In this document: piece by piece, positions 1 through 13,800 of the stretch
Layout of the letters: every line of letters begins with the position of its first letter
Numbering within the stretch: the first letter of the stretch is position 1
Source: a bacterium
Lineage (GTDB): Bacteria > Actinomycetota > Acidimicrobiia > Spongiisociales > Spongiisociaceae
Reading direction: 5' to 3'
Length of the DNA: 43,693 bases
NCBI GenBank assembly: GCA_028821575.1
Contig: JAPPFW010000034.1
Coordinates: 1 to 43,693, forward strand
Translations under genes and position numbers: made by a program
The notes under the pieces: generated by a model
Told to the model about the DNA's origin: nothing
Database searches by the model: none
What the model saw: the letters and a program-made list of their open reading frames with translations, nothing else

Positions 1-3000
1 AACGTGACCGAACCCGAAGCAGGCGAATAGTCGGACGAGGACGCAGTACCCGCCGTAGCAGACCAAGCCACCCGCACCTGCTTGGCGATCGTCTTGGACA
101 AAGTGATCGTGTATGTGGCGTTGTTCCCCTCAGCCACGTTGCCGGTCGGTCCACTGATCGACACGTCAGCCGTATCGTCGTCGGTAAGGGTGACAGTCGC
201 CCCGCTGACGGTGAACCCCGTGGCAGACCCCGACACCACAATCGTCTCATCACCCTCCACCACCGCATCATCCTTCGGGGTCACCTTCAACGTCCCCGAA
301 CCCGACGCCTGACCGGCGGGGATCGTCACACTCGCCAAGGTGGAAGCCCCGTAGTCCGAAGACCCGGCTGTCCCACCCAGGCTGATGGTCACCGTCGTAG
401 CCGAAGTGAGCGTGCTATCCCCGTCCAGAGTCGCGGTCACCGTCACATCCGTAGCCGAATCACCCTCCCCGACACTGTCCGGACTGACCGACAACGTGAT
501 ACTCGACGGGGTGGCGTCGTCGTCGCCGATCGTGGTCATCACCGACTTCGCCGTAGCGCTCAGAGAAGGCGCAGGACCGCCACCACCCTGCACACTCGAG
601 ATAGCAAACGTGAAGGATTCACCCGGTTCGTCCAGAGAATCCTCCACGGTCGCCACCGTCACCGTCTTATCCGCAGTATCAGAAGCACTGAAGGTCAACG
701 TGCCCGAAGCGGCCGTGTAGTCGACACCCGCGGTGGCGGTACCGGCGGTGGTGCCATAGCCGACCGTCAGATCATCGGTGGGGGTCACACCCGACGGGGA
801 CAGCGACACCGTATAGTTGCCGGTCGTGCCACCCTCAGTCACCGACGTGGGACCGGTGAGACTGACTGTGATCGGATCCGACTCCGCAATCGTGGTCGTC
901 ACCGACCCGGCATCCGACTTCACCGACACCAGTGACGAGATATCGGAAGTGATATCACCCAACCGGACAGTGAAACGCTCCGCGGTTTCCGATAGATCAT
1001 CATCGGTCACACCAACGGTGAACGTACGCGTGGCGCCCGCCGCAGAGCCCGCCCCGAACTGCACCGAACCCGCGGCGGGCGAGAAGTCGGAAGACGACGC
1101 GGTGCCCGCCGTCGCCGACCAGTCGACTTCGACCTGAGCGGCTATCGCCTTCGACAGGGTGACCGTGTAGGTGGCGTTGTTCCCCTCCCCGACACTCGAC
1201 GAGGGACCGCTGATCGACAACTCCGCCGTGTCATCATCCCCCAACGTCACAGTGGCCTCGGCGACCGCGAACCCGGTAGCAGAACCCGACACCACGATCG
1301 TCTCATCACCCTCCACCACCGCATCATCCTTCGGGGTCACCGTCAACGTCCCCGAACCCGACGCCTGACCCGCCGGGATCGTCACGCTCGCCAAGGTGGA
1401 AGCCCCATAGTCCGAAGACCCCGCTGTCCCACCCAGGCTGACGGTCACCGTCGTAGCCGACGTGAGCGTGCTATCCCCGTCCAGAGTCGCGGTCACCGTC
1501 ACATCCGTAGCCGAATCACCCTCCCCGACACTGTCCGGACTGACCGCCAACGTGATACTCGACGGGGTGTCGTCGTCGTCGCCGATCGTGGTCGTCACCG
1601 ACTTCGCCGTGCTGCTCAGAGCCGGAGCCGGACCGCCACCACCCTGCACACTCGAGATAGCAAACGTGAACGTCTCACCCGCCTCGTCCAAAGAGTCCTC
1701 CAACGTCGCCACCGTCACCGTCTTATCCCCGGCATCGGAAGAAGTGAACGTCAGGGTGCCCGACGCGGCGGTGTAATCATCCCCAGCAGTAGCCGAACCG
1801 TTCGAGGTGGCATAGTTGACCGTCAGGTCAGCGGTGGGAGTCACACCCGACGGAGACAGCGACACCGTATAGTCGGTGGTCGTGTCACCCTCGTCCACAG
1901 TTGACGGACCGGACAGCGAAACCGTGATCGGATCCGACTCCGCAATCGTCGTCGTCACCGAACCCGCACCAGACTTCACCGACACCCGGTTCGACAGGTC
2001 ACCACTCACCGTACCGAGACTGACGGTGAACGTTTCGGCGACCTCCGACAGCGAATCATCGGTCACTGCAACCGCGAAGGTCTCAGTAGCCCCCGCGGCC
2101 GAACCGGCCGCAAACGTCACCGCGGCGGGCGTCGCGCTGTAATCGGTGGCCACCGCGGTGCCCGCAGCGGCAGACCAATCTACCTTGACCTCAGCGGCTA
2201 TGGCCGTGGACAGCGTGATCGTATATGTGGCGTTGTTCCCCTCAGCCACGTTGCCGGTCGGTCCACTGATCGACACATCCGCCGTATCGTCGTCGGTAAG
2301 GGTGACAGTCGCCCCGCTGACGGTGAACCCCGTGGCAGATCCCGACACCACGATGGTCTCGTCGCCCTCCACCACCGCATCATCCTTCGGGGTCACCTTC
2401 AACGTCCCCGAACCCGACGCCTGACCGGCGGGGATCGTCACACTCGCCAAGGTGGAAGCCCCGTAGTCCGAAGACCCGGCTGTCCCACCCAGGCTGATGG
2501 TCACCGTCGTAGCCGAAGTGAGCGTGCTATCCCCGTCCAGAGTCGCGGTCACCGTCACATCCGTAGCCGAATCACCCTCCCCGACACTGTCCGGACTGAC
2601 CGACAACGTGATACTCGACGGGGTGGCGTCGTCGTCGCCGATCGTGGTCGTCACCGACTTCGCCGTGGAACTGAGAGCCGGAGCCGGACCGCCACCACCC
2701 TCGGGATTCGAGATAGCAAACGTGAACGTCTCACCCGCCTCGTCCAAAGAGTCCTCCAACGTCGCCACCGTCACCGTCTTATCCCCGGCATCGGAAGAAG
2801 TGAACGTCAGGGTGCCCGACGCGGCGGTGTAATCATCCCCAGCAGTAGCCGAACCGTTCGAGGTGGCATAGTTGACCGTCAGGTCAGCGGTGGGAGTCAC
2901 ACCCGACGGAGACAGCGACACCGTATAGTCGGTGGTCGTGTCACCCTCGTCCACAGTTGACGGACCGGACAGCGAAACCGTGATCGGATCCGACTCCGCA

Positions 3001-6000
3001 ATCGTCGTCGTCACCGAACCCGCACCAGACTTCACCGACACCCGGCTCGAGAGATCACCACCCACCGTACCCAGAGCAACCGAGAACGTCTCGGAAGTCT
3101 CCGACAGATCATCATCCGCCACCGCAACCGTGAACGTCTCCGACGACCCCGCCGACGAACCCGCCCCGAACGTCACCGAACCCGAAGCAGGCGTGAAGTC
3201 ATCCGCGTCCGCAGTACCCGCCGAAGCAGACCAAGCCACCCGCACCTGCTTGGCGATCGCCTTGGACAGCGTGACCGTGTAGGTGGCGTTGCTCCCCTCA
3301 GCCACGTTGCCGGTCGGCCCGCTGATCGACAGCTCCGCCGTGTCATCATCCCCCAACGTCACAGTGGCCTCGGCGACCGTGAACCCGGTAGCCGAGCCCG
3401 ACACCACGATCGTCTCATCGCCCTCCACCACCGCATCGTTCGCCGGGGTCACCTTCAACGTCCCCGAACCCGACGCGTCGCCGGCATCGATCGTCACGCT
3501 CGCCAAGGCGGAAGCCCCGTAGTCCGAAGACCCCGCCGAACCGCCCAGGCTGACGGTCACAGTCGTAGCCGAAGTGAGCGTGCTATCCCCGTCCAGAGTC
3601 GCGGTCACCGTCACATCCGTAGCCGAATCACCCTCACCAACACTGTCCGGACTGACCGACAACGTGATACTCGACGGGGTGCCGTCGTCGTCGCCGATCG
3701 TGGTCGTCACCGACTTCGCCGTGGAACTGAGAGACGGAGCGGGACCCCCACCACCCTCGGGATTCGAGATAGCAAACGTGAACGTCTCACCCGCCTCGTC
3801 CAAAGAGTCCTCCAACGTCGCCACCGTCACCGTCTTATCCGCCGCATCGGAAGAGGTGAACGTCAACGTGCCCGACGCGGCGGTGTAGTCGTCCCCGGCA
3901 GTGGCCGACCCATCAGCAGTCGCATAATTGACTGTCAGGTCGTCGGTGGGAGTCACACCCGACGGAGACAGCGACACCGTATAGTTGCCGGTCGTGTCAC
4001 CCTCAGTTACCGAACTGGGACCGGACAGCGAGACAGTGATCGGATCCGACTCCGCGATCGTGGTGGTGACCGCCCCGGCGCCAGACTTGATCGACACCCG
4101 TGTCGAGAGGTCACCGCTCACCGTCCCGAGACTGACCGAGAACGTCTCCGAGGTCTCCGACAGATCATCATCCGCCACCGCAACCGTGAACGCCTCCGAC
4201 GACCCCGCCGACGAACCCGACGCGAACGTGACCGAACCCGAAGCAGGCGAGTAATCGGACGAGGACGCAGTACCCGCCGTAGCAGACCAAGCCACCCGTA
4301 CCTGCTTGGCGATCGCCTTGGACAGCGTGATCGTGTAGGTGGCGTTGTTCCCCTCAGCTATGTTGCCGGTCGGCCCGCTGATCGACAACTCCGCCGTGTC
4401 GTCATCCCCCAGCGTGATGGTGGCGTCGGCGACCGCGAACCCGGTGGCCGACCCCGACACCACGATCGTCTCGTCGCCCTCCACCAACGCATCGTTCTTC
4501 GGGGTCACCGTCAACGTGCCCGAACCCGACGCGTCGCCGGCATCGATCGTCACACTCGCCAACGTGGAAGCCCCATAGTCCGAAGACCCCGCTGTCCCAC
4601 CCAGGCTGACGGTCACCGTCGTAGCCGACGTGAGCGTGCTATCCCCCTCCAGGGTGGCGGTCACGGTAACGTCGGTAGCCGAGTCCTGCTCGCTGATCGA
4701 ACTCGGACTGACCGACAACGTGATACTCGACGGGGTGCCGTCGTCGTCGCTGATCGTGGTCGTAACCGACTTCGCCGTGGAACTGAGAGCCGGAGCGGGA
4801 CCGCCACCACCCTGGGGATTCGAGATAGCAAACGTGAACGTCTCACCCGCCTCGTCCAAAGAGTCCTCGATAGTCGCCACCGTCAACGTCTTGCCCCCGG
4901 CATCTTCAGAAGTGAACGTCAACGTGCCCGACGCGGCGGTGTAATCATCCCCAGCAGTAGCCGAACCGTTCGAGGTGGCATAGCCGACCGTCAGGTCATC
5001 GGTGGGGGTCACACCAGACGGTGACAGCGACACCGTATAGTTGCCGGTCGTGTCACCCTCGTCCACAGTTGACGGACCGCTGAGAGTGACAGTGATCGGA
5101 TCCGACTCCGCGATCGTGGTGGTCACCGACCCGGCATCCGACTTCACCGACACCCGGCTCGAAAGATCACCACCCACCGTACCCAGAGCAACCGAGAACG
5201 TCTCCGAGGTCTCCGACAGATCATCATCCGCCACCGCAACCGTAAACGTACCCTTGACCCCTGCCGACGAACCAGCCGCGAACGTCACCGAACCCGAAGC
5301 AGGCGAGTAATCGGACGAGGACGCAGTACCCGCCGAAGCGGACCAAGCCACCCGGACCTGCTTGGCGACCACCTTGGACAAGGTAACCATGTATGTGGCG
5401 TTGTTCCCCTCCCTAACACTCGACGAGGGTCCAGTGATATACAACTCGGCCGTGTCATCATCCCCCAACGTGATCGTGTCCCCGGAAACTGTGAAACCGG
5501 TGGCAGACCCCGACACCACAATCGTCTCGTCGCCCTCCACCACCGCATCATCCTTCGGGGTCACCTTCAACGTCCCCGAACCCGACGCCTGACCGGCGGG
5601 GATCGTCACACTCGCCAAGGTGGAAGCCCCGTAGTCCGAAGACCCGGCTGTCCCACCCAGGCTGATGGTCACCGTCGTAGCCGAAGTGAGCGTGCTATCC
5701 CCGTCCAGAGTCGCGGTCACCGTCACATCCGTAGCCGAATCACCCTCCCCGACACTGTCCGGACTGACCGACAACGTGATACTCGACGGGGTGGCGTCGT
5801 CGTCGCCGATCGTGGTCGTCACCGACTTCGCCGTGCTGCTCAGAGACGCAGCAGGACCACCACCACCCTGCACATTCGAGATAGCAAACGTGAACGTCTC
5901 TCCCGGTTCGTCCAGGGTGTCCTCGATAGTCGCCACCATCACCGTCTTGTCCCCGGCATCGGCGGCAGTGAACCGCAACGTGCCCGACGCAGCCGTGTAG

Positions 6001-7800
6001 TCCAGGCCGGCGGTCGCGGTGCCCGCGGCAACGCGGAAGTCAACCGTCAGATCAGCCGTAGGCGTCACACCCGACGGAGACAACGACACCGTATAACTAC
6101 CAGTCGTGTCACCCTCGGTCACCGACGCGGGACCGGTGAGACTGACCGTGATCGGATCCGACTCCGCAATCGTGGTCGTCACCGACCCGGCATCCGACTT
6201 CACCGACACCCGGCTCGACAGGTCACCACCCACCGTACCGAGACTGACGGTGAACGTTTCGGCGACCTCCGACAGGTCGTCATCGGTGACTGCAACCGTG
6301 AAGGTTCGGGTAGCGCCCGCGGCCGAACCCGCTCCGAAGGTCACCGGCGCTTGGGTCGCGGTGTAATCATTAGCCTCCGCGGTGCCCGCCGTAGCGGACC
6401 AATCTACCTTGACCTGAGCGGCTATCGCATTGGACAGCGTGAGCGTATAGGTGGCGTCGTCGCCCTCGACCACGTTGCCGGTCGGTCCGCTGATCGACAA
6501 CTCCGCCGTGTCATCATCCACCAAGGTGATGGTGGCGGCCGTCACCGCGAAGTCCGTGGCGGACCCCGACACCACGATCGTCTCATCACCCTCCACCACC
6601 GGATCATCCTTCGGGGTCAGGGTTATCTTCGCCGAGCCCGATGCATCACCGCCGGGGATGGTCACCTTGGTCAGCGTGGACGCGTCATAATCCGAGGAGT
6701 CTGCTGTTCCTCCCAGGCTGATGATCACCTCTGTGTCCGAAGTAAGCGTGACCTTCCCGCCCATCGTGGCTGTGACCGTTACCTCCGTAGCCTTACCGCC
6801 CTCCGCGACACTGTCCGGACTGACCGACAAGGAAATGGTGTCGAGCGCGTCATCGTCGTCACGGATGGTGGTCGTCACCGACCTGGCCGTGCTGCTCAAA
6901 GACGGCGCAGGGCCCCCACCACCTCGCACATTGGAGACATCCAACGTGAACGACTCGTTCGCCTCGTCCACAGTGTCATCCACCGTCGACACCGTCACCG
7001 TCTTGGCCCCCGCATCAGACCGGGTGAACTTCAACGAGCCCGATACACTCGTGTAATCATCCCCGGCCGTAGCCGACCTATCCGAAGTCGCGTAGTCAAC
7101 TATCAGATCCGCCGTGGGCAGGACGCCGGACGGCGCCAACGAGACCGTGTAACTGCCGGTCGTGTCGCCCTCCGCAACACTGCTGGGACCGGAGAGGAAA
7201 ACGGTGATCGGATCGGACTCGGCGATCTTCGCTACCACCCACGAGGCGTCCGAATCCACCGAAACCCGACCGGAGAGATCACCACTCACCGATCCCAACC
7301 CCACTGCGAACGTCTCCAGAGTCTCCGACAGATCATCATCGGTGACAGCCACCTCGAAACTCCGGGTAGCCCCGGCCGCCGAGCCCGCCCCGAACGTCAC
7401 CGCGGCCGGAGTAGCCGTGAAGTCACCCGGGGCCGCGGTACCCTGCGTGATAGACCAGACAACCTGGACCTGAGCGGCGACCGCCTCGGACAGGGTGACC
7501 GTGAAAGTGGCGTTGTTCCCCTCGGCCACGTTGCCCGACGGACCGCTGATCGACAACACCGCGGTGTCGTCGTCGGTAAGGGTGACGGTTGCGCCGGTGA
7601 CAGCGAACTCGGCGGTCGACCCCGACACGACGATCGTCTCGTCACCCTCCACCACCGCATCGTCGGTCAGCGCCACCCGCAACGTCCCCGAAGCCGACTT
7701 CTGACCGGCCGGAATCGTCACGCTCGCCAATCCCGACGACACTCCATAATCCGCGGAGTCGGCAGTACCTCCCAACGTGATGGCCACCGTCGTATCCGAA
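1..7800 (-). repeat. 1,056-bp tandem repeat array inside the giant gene
   Basis: Equivalent points of successive units fall at 406, 1462, 2518, 3574, 4630, 5686 and 6742: six consecutive intervals of exactly 1,056 bp (352 codons). The next two intervals are 1,059 and 1,200 bp. Each unit encodes one a-b-c triplet of Calx-beta domains. Some blocks are identical between units: 1652-1989 equals 2708-3045 (338 bp), and 253-537, 2365-2649 and 5533-5817 are identical (285 bp). Other blocks in the same units differ, so identity is patchy. Confidence 0.9.
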
Positions 7801-10800
7801 GTGAGCGTGGACGACCCCTCCAACGTCGCCGTCACCGTCAGATCGGTATCCGAGCCGCCCCCACCGGAACTCGCGGTCGTGCGGGCGCGTGAGGCGATGC
7901 CCGGGAAGCCGGGGATGCCCGGGACCTCCGGGACGTCCGGGTCGTCCGGGTCGTCCGGGTCGTCCGGGTCGTCCGGGTCGTCCGGAGCCTCGGCAGGCTC
8001 GCCGCTCTCCGGGATACTGGCGGGGCTGACCGACAAAGTGATCCCTGCGGGCGTGGGGTCGTCGTCACCGATCGTGGTCGTCACCGACTTCGCCGTGCTG
8101 CTCAAGGTAGGCGCAGGACCCCCGCCGCCCTCGAGATTGGAGATCGCGAACGTGAACGACTCACCGGGCTCGTCGAATGAATCCTCTACGGTCGACACGG
8201 ATATGGTCTTCGGCGCGGTATCCGAAGCGGTGAACGTGAAAGTGCCCGAGACAGCCGTGTAGTCATTCCCGGCGGTCGCCGACCCATCCGTCGTCGCGTA
8301 GTCAACCGTCACATCAGCCGTAGGAACAACACCGGACGGCGACAACGACACCGTGTAGCTACCCGTAGTATCCCCCTCCTCCACCGAACTCGGACCTGAT
8401 AGGGAAACCGTGATCGGATCCGACTCCGCGATCGTCGTGGTCAGCGACCCCCCGCCCCATTTCACCGACACCCGAGCGGACAGATCGCCGCTCACCGATC
8501 CCAGCGCCACCCCGAACGTCTCGGAAACCTCCGACAGAGCATCGTCTTTCACGAACACTCCGAAGCTCTGGGTAGCGCCGGCCGGCGAACCCGCCCCGAA
8601 CGTCGCCGCGCCCGAAGCCAGCAGGACGTCAGCCGCCGTAGCGGTGCCGGCCGTGGAAGACCAGGCAACCCGCACCTGCTTGGCAATCGCCTTGGAGAGG
8701 GTGACCGTGTAGGTGGCGAAGCTCCCCTCCGTCACATCCGTCGAGGGGCCCGTGATGTACACCTCCGCGGTGTCATCATCGGCAAGGGTGACGGTCACCG
8801 AGCTGACAGCGAACCCGGTGGCCGAACCCGACAACACGATCGTCTCATCACCCTCCACCACCGCATCATCGGTGGGCGTCACGGTCAGCGTCCCCGAACC
8901 CGAGGCCCCACGGGCCGGAATCGTCACACTCGCCGATGACACCTCGTAATCCGCAGAGTCGGCAGTGCCCCCGAACGTAATGGTCACGTTCGTATTCGAA
9001 GGGAGCGTGCTGTCACCGTCCAACGTAGCCGTCACCGTCAACTCCGTAGCCGGATCACCCTCCGAAACACTGGTGGGACTGACCGACAGAGTGATACCGG
9101 TTGGCATCTCATCGTCGTCGCTGATGGTGACGGTGTCACCCGTCACTGTGAATCCGGCGACTGCGCCGTTCACCGCGATCGTCTCGTCACCCTCCGCCAC
9201 CGCATCATCGGTGGGGGTCACACGCAACGTCCCCGAACCCGAGGTTTGGCCGGCCGGAATCGTCACATCCGCCACAATCGACGACTGGTAGTCCGACAGA
9301 CTCGCCGTCCCACCCAGGCTGATGATGACCGTCGTGTCGGCCTCCACCGTGAGGCCATCCGCCAGAGCGGCGGTCACCGTCACATCGACCGGCTCGGCCG
9401 CATCCTCCGTCACCGTGTCGGGGCTGACGCTCAGGGTTATGAAGTTGCCGGACTCCGACGTGACAGGGGCAGGATCGCTGATAGTTATGGTGGAGTCGAC
9501 GATCTCCAGGTTGTCCGCCGATGCGCCTCGCACGATGATGGTCTCGTTGCCCTCGTCCATGCCATCGTCGGTGGGCGTCAGGGTGTAGTACACCGAGCCG
9601 CTGCTCTCCCCGGACGCCACCGCGATCGTGCTCCCTGCATTGGGCAAGAAGGTGAAGTCGGTACCCGCCTCGGCTGTGCCGCCTCCATGAGCGCCGACCT
9701 GGATCTCCACATCGCGATCGAGAGTCTGGCTTCCGTCCAGAGTGGCGGTGACGGTCACAACGGTGGCGCCGTCGCTCTCCACGACGAGGTTGGGTGTCGT
9801 CGACAGGCGGAAGAGCTTGCGGTCGACCGGCGCCGCGCTCCCGGCAACGATCGTAGTGGTGATCTCGGAGGGTGTGCCCAGCTGCGGAGCCGGTCCGCCC
9901 CCTCCGGCGGGGGTGAGGACACTGAAGTTGAAGGTCTTCCCGGCGCCCGCACCCAGCACGGGCACGGTCACGGTCTTGACGATCTCACCGGTTGCGAATG
10001 TGAGCACGCCGGAGGTAGCGGTGTAGTCCACGCCCGCCGCGGCCGTCCCGTCGGACGTCCCGTAGGATACGGTGAGGTCGGCGGCCGGGAACTTGTCGAG
10101 CGACACCCGGTACTCGGCCTCACCGTTGAGCGCGACCTCGATCGGGCCGCTGAGCATCACGGTGATGGGATCGCTCTCCGCGATGGTGGCGTTGGCCGAC
10201 CTGAGCCCGGAGTGGACGCTGAGCATCGACTGGAGCGCTGTGTCGATCCCACCCAGCGCGACGGTGAAGGTCTCCGCCGGCTCGGTGAGGCCGTCGTCGG
10301 CGATGTCCACGGTGATGGTCCGCGTGGCGCCGGCCGCCGAGTTGGCGGGGAAGGTCACGAGGCCCGAGTCCGGGGAGAAGTCGGCGCCGGGATCGTCTCC
10401 GGCAGACCAGCCCACCGCGACGTCGGCGTTCACCTGCTTCGACAGGGTTACCCTGAACTCGGCGGCGTCACCCTCCTCCACCTGGCCCACCGCGGTCTGG
10501 ATGCTCAGCACCGCGAAGTCGTCGTCGTCTATCTCCACGTCCAGGGAGCGGCCGGCTACGTCAAGGGTCGGTGCCGGACCTCCGCCGCCCCGGGGGTTGG
10601 ACAGCGCGAGCTCGAAGGACTCGGCGCCCTCGGTCAGGTCGTCCTCGATGGTGGCGAGGGTGAAGGTCTTGGTGGTCTCGTTGGCGGCCGCGCTGAAGGT
10701 CAACGTCTCCGACTTGCCGGTGTAGTCGTCGCCGGCCGCGGCGGAGTCGTCCGAGGTCGCAAGGTCCACGGTGAGATCGGCGGTGGGGGTCTTGCTGAGC

Positions 10801-13800
10801 GTGACGGTGTACGTACCGGTGGGGTCGCCCTCCACCACCGGACCCAAGGGCTGTCCTTCATCGTCCTCGGGTGGGGAGATGCTGACCATGATGCGGTCGT
10901 TGGAGGGGATGATGGTACTGACGGCGGACGGGCTCACAACCACCTCGGATCCGGAGCCCGTCCTGCTGCCGGCGCCGATGGAGAGGTCGCCCAGGCTCAC
11001 GGTCAGGGTCTCGGTGGACTCCGACAGGTCGTCGTCCACGACATATATGGTGAAGCTCCGGACCGAGCCGGGACCGGAGGCGGCGGGGAAGGTAACCGAA
11101 CCCGAGGCCGGGGCGAAGTCGCCGGCGTCGGCACCGGTTGCCGTCCAGCCCACGGTGACTTCGGCGCCAACCGCATGGGACAGCCTCACGTCGAACCGCG
11201 CCGACGAACCCTCACTGGCTACGGTCGCCGGTGTGCTCAGGGTCACCGTGGCATGGTCGTCATCCACGATCGTAATGGTGGCCGGGGTGATACTGGAGAT
11301 GCCGACCGCGCTACCTTCCACGTCGATGGTCCTGTCGCCGTCCAGCGTGGGGTTGTCGACAGCGGTGATGAACAGTTCGCCCGTCCCGCTGAGCGAGTTG
11401 GCGGGGATGGTCACGGTCTTGGTGGTGATCACGCTGTAGTCGCCCGGGTCGGATGCCGTTCCGGAGAAGCTGAGGGTTACCTCGGTGTCCCATGGGAAAG
11501 GCCGGTCGGCGCTGAGCAGAGCGGTCACGGTCACGGATTCGCCGTGTTCGGGGAGTTCATCCTCGCCGGATGACTCCGGCGTTGCGGGAGGGTCCTCGGA
11601 GATGTAGCCGGGATCGGCCGACAGGACGATGGACGGCACGGTGATGTCGTCGCCGGTGATCGTGGTGGACACGGATGAGTTGCCCAGGGTAGGCGTAGGC
11701 CCGCCGCCCCCCGCCGGATTGGAGATCACGAAGTCGAAGGTCTCGTCGTCCTCGTCCGCGGTGTCCGACAGTATCGTCACCTCGGCCGGCTTGGGCCCGT
11801 AGTCCGTGGGGCTGAACACCACGGCGCCCGAGGCGGCGGTGTAGTCGTCGCCGGCGGTGGCGGTGCCGTCCCTCGTGGCGTAGTCGACGCTCAACTCGGT
11901 GGTGGGTATTCCTCCCGACGGGGAGAGCAGCGCGTGGTACGTGGCGGCGCCTCCCTCGTTGACCGCCAGCGGGCCCACCAGGTCCACCTGTATGGGGTCG
12001 CTCTGCCCGATCCGGGTGGTCCTGGAACTGTCGGGGAGGGTCAGATTGCCCCGAAGTGTTGCGGTGTCGACTTCCAACGTCACCTTGAACACCTCGGCAC
12101 GTTCGGAGAGCCGGTCGTCCACGATCGGCACGGTGAAGACCATCTCGGTCGAGGCCGGGGAGCCGGCAGGGAAGTGCACCGCTCCTCCCTGGACGGCGAG
12201 GTCAGCGCGAGACGCCCACTTCGGAGACGACTCGTAGCTGATATCCCAGCTGACGACCAGGTCCGTCTCGAGCTTGTCAGACAGCCGCACCGTGTACTCG
12301 GCGTCGGTCCCCTCCTCCACCGGGCCGGACGGCGCGATCATGGTGACAGTTCCGACCTCGTCGTCCTTCAGGGTGATGGTGGCCGGCGTCACGGTGGCGC
12401 CCTCGGCGCTCCCTTCGACGATGATGCTCTCGTCGCCTTCCAGCAGCGAGTCGTCCACCGGCGTGATACGGATACGCTTGGTGGCCCGCGTAGCTCCTGC
12501 CGGCAGATTGAGGGTGCTGACTCCTTCGGCCGTGTAGTCGTCGTCCGCCTGCGCCGTACCTCCCAGGGACAAGGTTATGGCCAGCGCAGGAGTGACTCCG
12601 GCAGGGCGCGTGGCGGCGAGGAGGAAGGCTTTGGCGCCGCCATCCTCGGCGAGATTGGTCGGCGCCACGAGGAGGGTCACGGCGACGGGGTCGTCGTCGT
12701 CGGTTATGGAGGTGGTGACCGAATCGGTCCCCAGTATCTTCGCGAATCCGGCCGCGCCCTGTGGATTGCTGATGGTTACCGTGAAGCTCTCTCCCGGGTC
12801 GTGCACGACATCATCCACCGCCGTCACCTGGATGCTCTTGCTCGTGACGCCGGCCGGGAAGGTCAGCGTCCCCGACGCGGACCCGGTGAAGTCGGCCGTG
12901 GTGGCGCCGTCCTGCGGAGCGACCGCGTAACTCAGCGTCAGCGCGCTGTCCAGGCTGCGGTGCAGGGTGACGGAGTAGTCGGCGGTCGATCCCTCGGCCA
13001 CCTCCGCCGGGCCGGCGATGTCGATCACCACCCGATCGCTGTCGGCGATGGTGACCGTGACCGCGGACGCGTCCGGGTCCAATATCAGGTAATCGCTCAG
13101 GTCCGAGACGATGAGAGAGAGTTTCACCGTGAACTGCTCTTCCGGCTCTGCCAGGGTGTCGTCGGTGATGGTGATCCGGAAGGTCCGGGTGGCGCCGGCC
13201 GGCTGGTTCCGGTCGAAGGAGACCTGACCGCTGTGGGGTGTGTGATCCGTCGCATGGGCCCCGGTAGCCGACCAGAAGACCTGGACTGCCGCGTCCACCT
13301 GGCGGGAGAGGGTTACGGTGAAGACGGCCGTGTCGCCCTCGACAACCTCTTCCGGCCCGCTGATGGAAAGCAGGCCGATGTCGTCCTCCTCGATCGTGAA
13401 CGTGGTGGCCGACACGGGCAACCCGGCTAGTTCCGCACTCTGGGCGGCGGAGGACGTCGGGTAACCCCATATATCATCGCCTTTGCTGAGGAAGACTGTC
13501 TTGAGATCCGGAAACGAGAGCTGACCGGTGACGGTGACCCTTCTGGAGCCTCGCACCACCTCGTCGTCGCCGGTCGGAACGGTGATCTCGCCGGTGGCGG
13601 TGTTGACCCACTGGGGAATGACCATCGAGGCGGTGGTCTGGTTCCCGCCCTCGTGCAGCGTGAGATCCATCGAGATGTCGTGGTAGGCATGGAAGGTGGC
13701 GTTGTCGTTCATCCGGGCCGTCACCGACAACGTCGCCCCGGTTGCGGACTCGCTGACCTTTCCCGGCTCGGCCGCCAGCGTGATCCCCGTCCGCGCCTTG

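Larger units (their letters stand above)
1..13790 (-). repeat. Calx-beta array (about 38 complete domains plus one partial)
   Basis: From residue about 5,990 to the window edge nearly every 110-120 residues is a Calx-beta domain. Three types rotate: type a (ITLSVSPDSVGEGDSATD to VTLxDDD), type b (TAELSISGPTGNVAEGNN to TTIAESD) and type c (PITVSLSGPSSVTEGDTTG to SNPEGGGGPAP and TTIGDDD). The acidic ends (DDD, ESD) fit the Ca2+ sites known for the family. The N-terminal third of the array (about 8-13.8 kb) is divergent, and the part from about 8 kb to the left edge is highly uniform. The array contains almost no Cys. Confidence 0.85.

Noticed and set aside
1..7800. Regular repeats considered as a CRISPR array
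   Set aside because: The period is 1,056 bp with coding sequence throughout and no short repeat/unique spacer pattern.
7777..8262. Plus-strand Gly-Ser-Ser repeat, collagen-like in appearance
   Set aside because: It is the antisense reading of the Pro-Asp-Asp microsatellite within the giant gene.
6351..13430. Long plus-strand frames (6351-7892, 9246-11573, 11934-13430) of 500-775 codons
   Set aside because: They are antisense to the giant gene, are rich in Arg/Gly/His with no domain, and arise from its GC-rich, stop-poor third positions. The minus frame carries clear repeated domains.
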